DNA of 64,000 bases. It comes from Mariniflexile fucanivorans (GTDB lineage Bacteria; Bacteroidota; Bacteroidia; Flavobacteriales; Flavobacteriaceae). The notes below the pieces were generated by a model. It was given only the letters and a program-made list of their open reading frames with translations. It made no database searches and was not told the DNA's origin. The stretch's first letter is position 1. The number at the start of each line of letters is the position of its first letter. The DNA lies in NCBI RefSeq assembly GCF_004341235.1, contig NZ_SLUP01000002.1:558001-622000 (forward strand). The letters run 5' to 3'. The position numbers were made by a program, and so were the translations under genes. Below are positions 55,292-62,684 of this stretch, piece after piece.

Positions 55292-56424
55292 TATTCACTT
55301 ATTAGGGTTACTGCCATGGTTTGATTATGTAACTGACACATATTTTCTTCATGATATGGTGCAATTTCTCCATATGAATAAAATCCACACATGGTAATTC
55401 CGTTTGGCAAAACTTTTTTAGCTTCTTCAACTTCTTCTATAGTGCGTTGGTCTAATATAAGTTTTCTGCCTATACAACTTACTAATAAAGCAAGTTGTGG
55501 TTTACTAACCATTTGATCTAAAGCTTGTTTGGTTGCTGTTTCTGATGCTCTTACTAAACTATCTACATTGGTCATCATGAGTTGTGCTTTTGAATTTAGA
55601 GGTATATCACCTGCAAGTATCATAGCATTGTACTCATCATTAATATTTAAGATGGTTCTTATTTTGGATTGTTCTTCTTTTTCAGATTTAATTTGGAGTG
55701 GATAATATAAAGCCACTCCTGGCAATTCTGATGATTTATCGCCTAAATAGCGTTTGTACAAATCTAAAGCTGGTTTGTTATCTAGCTCATACAAAAAATT
55801 TGATTTAGATTTTGTTACAATACGTTCTGGACCAAATGCTGTCCATCCGCCATCTACAGATGATGTCACCTCAAAAGAATCACCATAAAATCCTATAGCA
55901 ACTATTTCTCCATCTTTAGGGTTTTCGTTGTATGAAACTAATGTTCTTTCAAACCTGTTATCATCTGCGCTTAAACCTCCTGTAATTAACACATTACTAT
56001 CAACAGTATCATTCATTCCATTTGCCAACTCACTACCATTAACAAAACTACCGTTTGATAAAACTAAAATATATTTTAAATCCTTTCCTTTTAATTTCTT
56101 AACTAGATTAGATCCTGCTTTAAAGCTATCTAAATTTGTATCAGAAAGATTTATTTTTTCTACTTTGAATGTACTACGCTCAAATTCAATTGCTGTAATA
56201 GAGATGCAATTGTTCTCTACGGAATTACCTATTACGTTTCCTCCTGTTGAAGCAAATACAATATGTCCTTTAGGAAATATTTTTTTTATATCTTTATAGA
56301 TGTTTACATCTTCTAAAAAAAATCGATCTCCAAAAACCAAAACTAAGGGAGCATTTAATTTTTTTTCAGGAGTTAAATACTTCCAATCTTTATCTTTAAA
56401 TTTTATTAATTGTACCGTGTTCAT
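55291..56424 (-). CDS. FIST signal-transduction protein (possible NosP-type sensor)
   Basis: A 377-residue protein with FIST_N and FIST_C domains. Recognisable motifs are LVFGDRFF, FASTGGNVIG, LITGGLSADD and the C-terminal GFYSYGEIAPY, which is typical of FIST_C. FIST domains bind small ligands. One subgroup, NosP, binds haem and senses nitric oxide, and is usually encoded beside a histidine kinase. Haem binding cannot be read off this sequence. The gene starts five bases after the PAS kinase stop and overlaps the next kinase by one base. In the same operon an H-NOX sensor is encoded, which makes the NosP reading attractive; amino-acid sensing is an alternative. Confidence 0.88.
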   Translation of the reverse strand: MNTVQLIKFKDKDWKYLTPEKKLNAPLVLVFGDRFFLEDVNIYKDIKKIFPKGHIVFASTGGNVIGNSVENNCISITAIEFERSTFKVEKINLSDTNLDSFKAGSNLVKKLKGKDLKYILVLSNGSFVNGSELANGMNDTVDSNVLITGGLSADDNRFERTLVSYNENPKDGEIVAIGFYGDSFEVTSSVDGGWTAFGPERIVTKSKSNFLYELDNKPALDLYKRYLGDKSSELPGVALYYPLQIKSEKEEQSKIRTILNINDEYNAMILAGDIPLNSKAQLMMTNVDSLVRASETATKQALDQMVSKPQLALLVSCIGRKLILDQRTIEEVEEAKKVLPNGITMCGFYSYGEIAPYHEENMCQLHNQTMAVTLISE

Positions 56425-56428
56425 CCAT

Positions 56429-58405
56429 CTATTTTTTTAAGGTGAAAAAAAATGTTGTTCCTATACCTGGCTCACTTTCTAGCCAAATTTTTCCTTGATG
56501 TAATTCAACTATTTTTTGAACTATGGATAAGCCAATACCCGATGAATCTTTACTTTTTTTAAGTGAATGAAATACTTTAAATATTTTATCGTGGAACTGC
56601 TTTTCTATTCCCATACCGTTATCATGCACTGAGAATTGATAATATTCACCTTGATCTTCTGCCGCAATATTTATGATGCCTTTTTCTTTATCGATAAACT
56701 TAACAGAATTGCTTATCAAATTTTGGAACAACTGCTGCAACTTTGTTTTATGGCCAAAAATGATAGGTAGTGTACTAGCAATTTCTACGGAAATATGCTC
56801 TGGTATATATAATACTTTAACTAAATCAATAAGTAAATCGTTTGTATGAATTTCAATTTTTTCGCCATCATCTGAACCTACACTAGAATAATCTAAAATA
56901 TCGGTTATTAATTGATCCATTTTTTCTAAAGTCTTTTCAATCAAATCAATAGTTTGAATGCTTACGCCATCCAATTTGCTCGCATTATCTTCTTTAAGCC
57001 AACTAAATAAGGCATTAATACTGCGTAAAGGTGATTTTAAATCGTGCGACACAATATGGGCATATTCTTGTAAATCGTTATTGCTTTTTTCTAATTCCTT
57101 TAAAAGACTTTCTTTTTGAATTTCAAGGTTTTTAAATTCTGTAATATCTAAATTTACACCAATGGAGCCAATAATTTTTCCTTCCAAATCATAATTTGGC
57201 GCGCCACTAATAAGCCAATGTCTTAATTCTCCTTTTTTATTATTTATTCTTAATTCATACGAATCTGTTCTGCCTTTTTTACGATTTTTAGCTTGCTCCG
57301 CCATAAGTTCCCTATCATCATTAATAGGTAGCAATTCTTTACCCTTTACACCAATAAGTTCTTTTTCAGAATAACCCGTCATGGCAGCAAAACTTTTATT
57401 TACCATCAAAATTTTGTCGTCAAGATCTAGTTCTAAAAGTCCTAAATTTATGTTAGAAATAATATTATAATATTTCTGTTTTTCGGCTTTTAAAGTTCTT
57501 TCATAAGATATGTTGGTTGTAATATCTTTAAACGTCCATAAAAACCCTTTAGATTGTTGATCTATAACAATTGGCATATAGTTTCTTTCTAAAACTTTTC
57601 CATCAATCATTTCTAGTTCATCGGCTAGAACCGTTTGCTTTTTATGCTCTATTTCCCTCATTCTAGATAAAAAAGCATCTGGGTTTTTAAATAAAACGCT
57701 GTTTTGCTCTGAGGCCTCTTTACAATCCATTCCAATCAATTCTGTTGGAGACGCATCAATATTAAAAAGCTCGGTAAATTTTTTATTCGTAAGTATAATT
57801 TTTCGATTTTCGTCTTCAAGAACCACACCACTATCTAGATTAAGAATTAAGGTAGCTAATCTATTTTCAGACTCTATTAGCTTTTCTTCCGCTTCTTTAT
57901 TTTTGGTAATATCTCTTATAATGCCCTGTGCTGCTACAGCAATTCCATTATCGTAGATAATACTGGCATTTATATGAATTAGTTTTTCAATATTATCATT
58001 GGTTGTGATTTTTATTTCAAAATTGGTTAATACCCCATCATTTAATAATTCCTTAAAAGAATTTGCCACTCTTTCATAATCATTAGGGCTAACCATTTTC
58101 ATTAGGTTAAAATCTACCTTATCGTTTTCAAAACCAAACAATCTTAACGCAGCATCGTTCATTTTTAAAATATTACCAAATAAATCCATAATTAAATAGG
58201 CGTCAACTATATTTTCAAAAACGCCTTGTAATTGAGAGTCTTTTTTGGTAAGCAGCATTTCGAGTTCTGAATACGATTTTTCAAGCCTTTGATTTGTTTC
58301 GTATAATTGAGCCGCTTTTTGCTCTAGAATGGATTCTGCCTGCTTTCTAGCCGCTTTTTCGCGGTCAAGTGCCCGTTGCAATATGTCAATTTTTTCTTGA
58401 CTCAT
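56429..58405 (-). CDS. Multi-PAS sensor histidine kinase (partner of H-NOX)
   Basis: A 658-residue kinase without a membrane segment. An N-terminal coiled coil (1-55) is followed by three PAS domains: about 58-165, 180-300 and 310-425 (LGLLELDLDDKILMVNKSF, AMTGYSEKELIG). The kinase core has His454 in IVSHDLKSPL, then N (LFQNLISNSVKF), G1 (VHDNGMGIE) and G2 (GIGLSIVQKI) boxes. Its ATG overlaps the H-NOX stop (TAATG), which is the usual arrangement for H-NOX with its kinase. NO bound to H-NOX would control its activity. It is a paralogue, in the catalytic half, of the shorter kinase downstream. Confidence 0.93.
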   Translation of the reverse strand: MSQEKIDILQRALDREKAARKQAESILEQKAAQLYETNQRLEKSYSELEMLLTKKDSQLQGVFENIVDAYLIMDLFGNILKMNDAALRLFGFENDKVDFNLMKMVSPNDYERVANSFKELLNDGVLTNFEIKITTNDNIEKLIHINASIIYDNGIAVAAQGIIRDITKNKEAEEKLIESENRLATLILNLDSGVVLEDENRKIILTNKKFTELFNIDASPTELIGMDCKEASEQNSVLFKNPDAFLSRMREIEHKKQTVLADELEMIDGKVLERNYMPIVIDQQSKGFLWTFKDITTNISYERTLKAEKQKYYNIISNINLGLLELDLDDKILMVNKSFAAMTGYSEKELIGVKGKELLPINDDRELMAEQAKNRKKGRTDSYELRINNKKGELRHWLISGAPNYDLEGKIIGSIGVNLDITEFKNLEIQKESLLKELEKSNNDLQEYAHIVSHDLKSPLRSINALFSWLKEDNASKLDGVSIQTIDLIEKTLEKMDQLITDILDYSSVGSDDGEKIEIHTNDLLIDLVKVLYIPEHISVEIASTLPIIFGHKTKLQQLFQNLISNSVKFIDKEKGIINIAAEDQGEYYQFSVHDNGMGIEKQFHDKIFKVFHSLKKSKDSSGIGLSIVQKIVELHQGKIWLESEPGIGTTFFFTLKK

Positions 58406-58944
58406 TAATTTTTGGTAATTATAAACTTAACTTCTGTTCCGTCTTTTTTTAGTTTTTCAAGTAGAATAGTTGCGGTAGCATTAAAGTGTTCAAAGGTTTT
58501 ATTCATTAAACCAAGTCCGAAATGATGCATCGCCCTACTTGATTTATAAATTAAAGTTATTGAATTTTTACTTTTCTCAACTACTTCAAAGGTTGGCAAT
58601 TCTGCGTCTGGATAAATTTTTCTAACCTCAACATGAATATGATTCTCTATGGAAGACAGCATTTCTATAGGGTCTGTATAAGTTACAAATAGCCCTGGAT
58701 AGCTTTTTTTTAAAACACTAAAAAAATGTTCGGCGTAAACTAATAATAAATCATCTATTGAAATTCCTGTATTTTCACTTAAGTGTTGAAGCAATTGAAG
58801 CATTTCTGAAAATTCATACGTTCCTACTGCCGTATAAGCACCATTTGATTCTAGATTTGATTGATTGATAATTTTATCAACCATTTCCAAACCAAATTTA
58901 GCTTCAACTAAATCTAAAAACTCAGTAAAAACAATACCTTTCAT
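58405..58944 (-). CDS. H-NOX haem nitric oxide/oxygen-binding sensor protein
   Basis: A 179-residue stand-alone H-NOX (HNOB) domain. The proximal haem ligand His102 lies in the family's ENHIHVEVRKIYPDAELP segment and the porphyrin-binding YxSxR motif is YKSSR at residues 133-137. The length is normal for bacterial H-NOX. Near residues 138-142 (AMHHF) there is no tyrosine at the position that hydrogen-bonds oxygen in the anaerobe-type proteins, so a nitric oxide-selective sensor is expected. It overlaps the preceding response-regulator gene by one base and the following kinase gene by a TAATG. It probably inhibits or alters the PAS kinase on NO binding. Confidence 0.94.
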   Translation of the reverse strand: MKGIVFTEFLDLVEAKFGLEMVDKIINQSNLESNGAYTAVGTYEFSEMLQLLQHLSENTGISIDDLLLVYAEHFFSVLKKSYPGLFVTYTDPIEMLSSIENHIHVEVRKIYPDAELPTFEVVEKSKNSITLIYKSSRAMHHFGLGLMNKTFEHFNATATILLEKLKKDGTEVKFIITKN

Positions 58945-59357
58945 TATATTTTTTTTAGTTCATTTATGCTCCAGTATGCTAAAAGTTTTTCAATTTTAGA
59001 AACATACTCTTCATATTTAAGTGGTTTCAATACATAACCCGCTATGCCAATTTTATAACATTCTAATAAATCTTTTTGATTACTAGATGTTGTTAAAATA
59101 ATAGTAGGTATATATTTTAAAACCTCATCTTTTTTAAGGATACTTAAAAATTCAATGCCATTTATTTTTGGCATGTTTAAATCTAATAAAATAATGTCAG
59201 GTAAGTCTTCTTTTTTTTCTAAAATTTTTAAAGCATCTTCTCCATTGTTTGCTTCAATAATTTTATGATTGAGTTTAAGTGACGAAACTGTTCTGTTTAG
59301 TTTCATTATTTCAATCATATCATCTTCAATAAGTAGTATCTTAAGAATATTTGTCAT
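58944..59357 (-). CDS. CheY-like single-domain response regulator
   Basis: A 137-residue receiver domain, first gene of the signalling operon. Acidic pair at residues 11-13 (IEDDM), phosphoacceptor Asp59 in IILLDLNMP, Thr-rich IILTTSS, and Lys in YVLKPLKYEE, so phosphorylation is expected. No DNA-binding domain. The stop overlaps the H-NOX start by one base. It probably receives phosphate from one of the two kinases and may act as a phosphate sink or a protein-binding switch; it cannot itself bind DNA. The ATG at 59357 is preceded by a TATATTTG element 24 bp upstream. Confidence 0.92.
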   Translation of the reverse strand: MTNILKILLIEDDMIEIMKLNRTVSSLKLNHKIIEANNGEDALKILEKKEDLPDIILLDLNMPKINGIEFLSILKKDEVLKYIPTIILTTSSNQKDLLECYKIGIAGYVLKPLKYEEYVSKIEKLLAYWSINELKKI

Positions 59358-59380
59358 TATTTAGAAATTTAAGTCATTTC

Positions 59381-59388
59381 CAAATATA
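59381..59388 (-). promoter_or_regulatory. Candidate -7 element (TATATTTG) of the H-NOX operon
   Basis: CAAATATA on the plus strand gives TATATTTG on the minus strand, an exact TANNTTTG match, 24 bp upstream of the first ATG. It is the same octamer as in the DUF134 promoter. A TTTG lies only 12 bp further, closer than the usual spacing, so the upstream element is unclear. Confidence 0.45.
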
Positions 59389-59430
59389 ATTTTAATTACT
59401 CAAAATTACTTTTTCATTTCGCTAGTAAGG

Positions 59431-59487
59431 CATTAAGTATCGATGAATGGTAGAAAAGTATAGACGAATGGCATTATATACTTAATG
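59431..59487. promoter_or_regulatory. LytTR-like direct repeats inside an inverted repeat
   Basis: AAGTATCGATGAATGG (59435-59450) and AAGTATAGACGAATGG (59456-59471) are 14/16 identical and exactly 21 bp apart, two helical turns. They are enclosed by a perfect 10-bp inverted repeat (CATTAAGTAT at 59431-59440, ATACTTAATG at 59478-59487). They lie 43-90 bp upstream of the -7 element of an operon that ends with a LytTR regulator. Confidence 0.55.
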
Positions 59488-59652
59488 AACACAAATTCTT
59501 TTGCGAAAGTTATTAATATTTTAACACAAAAACTAACCAATTAACATCAAATATTATGAATTAATCCAATAGGTGAACTAAACCATAAATTTGATTTTTA
59601 CTTTATAATAGCAAATGAAGGCCACCTTCTTTTTATCTTTAAGCAATTAACC

Positions 59653-59686
59653 AAAAGCCCATAAACATTATGCTTATGGGCTTTTT
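59653..59686 (-). terminator. Terminator after the amylase gene
   Basis: The stem AAAAGCCCATAA...TTATGGGCTTTT (arms about 59653-59664 and 59674-59685, nine-base loop) lies 55 bp after the amylase stop and ends in T on either strand, so it can act bidirectionally. The GGGC core makes it strong. Confidence 0.7.
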
Positions 59687-59741
59687 ATCTGTTATAGCTC
59701 TTTATAATATTAAGTAAAATAAGGCTTTATGTTATTCATAA

Positions 59742-62615
59742 TTAATCAATTATTAAACGCTTGGTTTCATAACCAAAAACACCTTCAATTTTTACTACAT
59801 AGAATCCTTGGTTTATATTTGAAATATTAAATTCGTGATATTTTTCAAAATTGCCATTAAACCTTGAAATTTCTTTTCCTGTATAATCATAAATGGTGAC
59901 TGTTTTTACAGATTCATTTAATTGAAAAAATGATTTTGCTGGATTTGGGTATAATACCAAATCTGAAGCAGTTTCAAAATATTGGTTGCTCAATGTTAAT
60001 GATTTTTGATTTCCATACATTTTAAATGCTCCAGGACTCAAGGTCACAGAAGTTGTAGCACCATTAATTGTTGTATTTCCAGTAGCATCCATTAAATCGT
60101 ACCAAGTGCCCGTATAGGGGAAATTGGGATTTACATTTTGACTCGTCACAGAAAAATTAGCGATGATTATCACATTTTTAAGGTTTGTATCAGACGTATT
60201 TTCATTACCTGTATAAATACTTATTCTAGGTGTTTGCGTTCCTGAACTGATAGAATAATTACCTTCAAAAACAGGCTCGTTAATTTTTAATGCATTTAAT
60301 CTGGACCAATCACTATAAATTTTATTTCTATTAGCATCTCCCAACCAATTGTTTACCCATTGTGGTTGTGGTTTAGTAGATAATTTACAATCTCCATCAT
60401 TATTACCATCGTAATCTGTATTAACAACGCCATTATCACAGGTCCAAATAGAATTTTCCATTCCTAAATCGGCGAAATGCCACAACATTTTAGGTCCTGG
60501 AATCGGTATGGTTACAGCGCCAAGAGCCGACATTCTTGATAGCGCCGTATTCAAATCCCTCACATTATGTGATGGATTGGTAGTGACACCAAATTGAGTC
60601 ATTTCATACATAATACGGTCTTTATCATGGCTTTCTGGGTATCCTAAAGTACGTTTTGCTGTAAAACCGTGCGCTGTATTCCCCATTCTGTCAAAATTAA
60701 TATTTCCAGACTGTCCTTGCGCTAGGTTTTTATAAGGTGTCCACATTTCGCTCCACATCATCACACCTTTTGGAATGGCATCGGTAATTCTGTAATTTGC
60801 CCATTGTTGCTCTTCATTGTCCGGACCTAAATGCTCAAAAATAACATAGTGTGTTTCATCTAAACTCCAAGAATAATCTGCATACGCTTTTAATACATCC
60901 ACACGATCTTGTTGGTATGAATTTGTACAAGTTTCATTTGTAGAGGTACAGTTTTGAGTAAAACCTTTAGTTAAATCCCAACGGAAACCATCAATTTTAT
61001 ATTCTGAAATCCAATGATTTACAACACGTTTTACATAGTTTTGAGTATAAGTGCTTTGATGATTAAAATCTTCACCTACATTATAACTGTGTTTTGCAGT
61101 CGTATTGAAATATGGGTTTTCGGTAGATGGACTACCCCAACCGTCTTTATCAGCGTCGCTCATCCACATTCTAACCATGGGATTTCTTCCAAAAGCATGA
61201 TTTAAAGCAACATCTAAAATAACGGCAATACCATTTTGGTGACATACATCTACCAATTCTTTAAACTTATCTGAGGTTCCATAAAACTTATCAAGCGCCA
61301 TGTGGAATGATGTATTGTAACCCCAACTTTCATTACCTTCAAATTCCATAATAGGCATCAATTCAATAGCATTGATGTTTAAGTTTTTGAAGTAACTTAT
61401 TTTATCAATTATATCCTGAAAATTTCTATCGGCATCAAAATCTCTAATAAGCACTTCATAAATAATTAAATCCTCTTTTTTAGGTTTTGAAAAATTTGTG
61501 ACTTGCCACGAATAATTTGTTTGCCCTGTTTGAAGCACAGTAACTTCACGCTCCTGCCCTATTGGATATGTGGGCAAATTAGGATACGTGGCACTAGGAA
61601 TATATGGATCATCATAAGGCGATAAAACAAGCGTAGAATAAGGGTCGGCCGTTTTTACCAAACTAGGTGAATTGGAAATAGGGGTTTGATCTACCACCCA
61701 ATATTGATAGGTTTCAATTTTACCAGATGTTAATCCTGTTAATTCTAACCAAAACTTGTTGCTAGAAGGATCTTTTTTCATGGCGTACCCCGAAGTTGGT
61801 TGCCAATTATTGAAACTTCCTGCTACATATATATAATCTTTAAAAGGTGCATTAATAACCAAGGTGGCTTTAGTGGCATCGGTAGCATTGTAATTGATTC
61901 CTTCTACTAAGCCTGTAGGAAGTACTTCATATATAACGCTTGGATTAACAACTACTGAAAATTTCTTTACTATGGTTGTAGCATTTTGAGTAATTTCCAA
62001 TTCATAATTTTGATTGGAAGTAATGTTTGTGTGATTAAATGCGTAATTGGAAGTTGCAGCATTCGTATTTATACTAACGCCATTGGACTTTAAGTTATAA
62101 CTAGCGTTCCCATTGGTGTTTGTGGCTGTAATGTTTAAGCTGCCACCAGATGCTAATAACGTTGAACTATTTTCAACAGGATTGGTTAAGTTTACTTGAA
62201 ATGAACCAACTTCAGAATAAATATCTTGACTTTGTCCATTACCAGTTTTCGTTTTTATTAAAAACCCTATGCGTCCAATATTAGTTCTTGCATAGAACGT
62301 TGTTGGAACAAACGTGATGCTATAAGTATCTGAGCCAGAATTGTAAGTTAGCTTATTGGCTTCATTAGAACTTCCCCAAGCCCCATTAGTTGGACAATCA
62401 AGAGAATTAGCATCATTTAAATCATAAGACCAAGCCCATAAATAAAGTGCATTATCACTTACTCCCCAAGTTGCTTCGTTAATGCTATTTCCATTAAACG
62501 TAATAGTGATCGCATCCGTTTCATTAAAAGTTGTTGGATTAACGCTATACGTGACCGTTTGTGAAAGTGCAGATAACGATAAAAATAAGAATACTATAAA
62601 TGTAATTTTTTTCAT
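59742..62615 (-). CDS. GH13 alpha-amylase with T9SS C-terminal sorting domain
   Basis: A 957-residue secreted amylase-family enzyme. It has a signal peptide (to ALSQ), an N-terminal DUF4961-like beta-sandwich (about 20-145), an Ig-like segment (150-225), a CBM48-like domain (about 230-330, YIYVAGSFNNWQP) and then the GH13 barrel. Conserved regions are DVALNH (468-473), GFRWDLTK with nucleophile Asp547, VIFEHL with acid/base Glu594 and ESHDKDR with Asp664. The last ~75 residues (VLYPNPAKSFFQLNE... to KRLIID) are a type A type IX secretion sorting domain, so it is exported to the surface or medium. It degrades starch or another alpha-glucan. It is preceded by the SusE/F-like gene and a hairpin, and followed by a strong terminator. 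Confidence 0.95.
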   Translation of the reverse strand: MKKITFIVFLFLSLSALSQTVTYSVNPTTFNETDAITITFNGNSINEATWGVSDNALYLWAWSYDLNDANSLDCPTNGAWGSSNEANKLTYNSGSDTYSITFVPTTFYARTNIGRIGFLIKTKTGNGQSQDIYSEVGSFQVNLTNPVENSSTLLASGGSLNITATNTNGNASYNLKSNGVSINTNAATSNYAFNHTNITSNQNYELEITQNATTIVKKFSVVVNPSVIYEVLPTGLVEGINYNATDATKATLVINAPFKDYIYVAGSFNNWQPTSGYAMKKDPSSNKFWLELTGLTSGKIETYQYWVVDQTPISNSPSLVKTADPYSTLVLSPYDDPYIPSATYPNLPTYPIGQEREVTVLQTGQTNYSWQVTNFSKPKKEDLIIYEVLIRDFDADRNFQDIIDKISYFKNLNINAIELMPIMEFEGNESWGYNTSFHMALDKFYGTSDKFKELVDVCHQNGIAVILDVALNHAFGRNPMVRMWMSDADKDGWGSPSTENPYFNTTAKHSYNVGEDFNHQSTYTQNYVKRVVNHWISEYKIDGFRWDLTKGFTQNCTSTNETCTNSYQQDRVDVLKAYADYSWSLDETHYVIFEHLGPDNEEQQWANYRITDAIPKGVMMWSEMWTPYKNLAQGQSGNINFDRMGNTAHGFTAKRTLGYPESHDKDRIMYEMTQFGVTTNPSHNVRDLNTALSRMSALGAVTIPIPGPKMLWHFADLGMENSIWTCDNGVVNTDYDGNNDGDCKLSTKPQPQWVNNWLGDANRNKIYSDWSRLNALKINEPVFEGNYSISSGTQTPRISIYTGNENTSDTNLKNVIIIANFSVTSQNVNPNFPYTGTWYDLMDATGNTTINGATTSVTLSPGAFKMYGNQKSLTLSNQYFETASDLVLYPNPAKSFFQLNESVKTVTIYDYTGKEISRFNGNFEKYHEFNISNINQGFYVVKIEGVFGYETKRLIID

Positions 62616-62637
62616 GATCTATTTGTTTTTTTTTGAC

Positions 62638-62667
62638 AAAAAAGGCTGATGTAAATCAGCCTTTTTT
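62638..62667 (-). terminator. Perfect 13-bp hairpin between SusE/F-like and amylase genes
   Basis: AAAAAAGGCTGAT-GTAA-ATCAGCCTTTTTT is a textbook rho-independent terminator usable in both directions. It starts 18 bp after the SusE/F-like stop and ends only 22 bp before the amylase ATG. Since no room is left for a separate amylase promoter, it probably works as a leaky terminator or mRNA-end stabiliser between the two genes. Confidence 0.75.
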
Positions 62668-62684
62668 AATATAATCTAAATAAC

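Larger units (their letters stand above)
59358..59741. other. 384-bp intergenic region between amylase and the signalling operon
   Basis: No credible gene. It contains the operon promoter (59381-59388), the 21-bp-spaced repeats (59431-59487), and a small GAAGG-CCA-CCTTC hairpin (59617-59629) with a T run on the plus strand. The amylase terminator is at 59653-59686. No plus-strand gene is nearby to explain the small hairpin; a short RNA is conceivable but unsupported. Confidence 0.5.
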
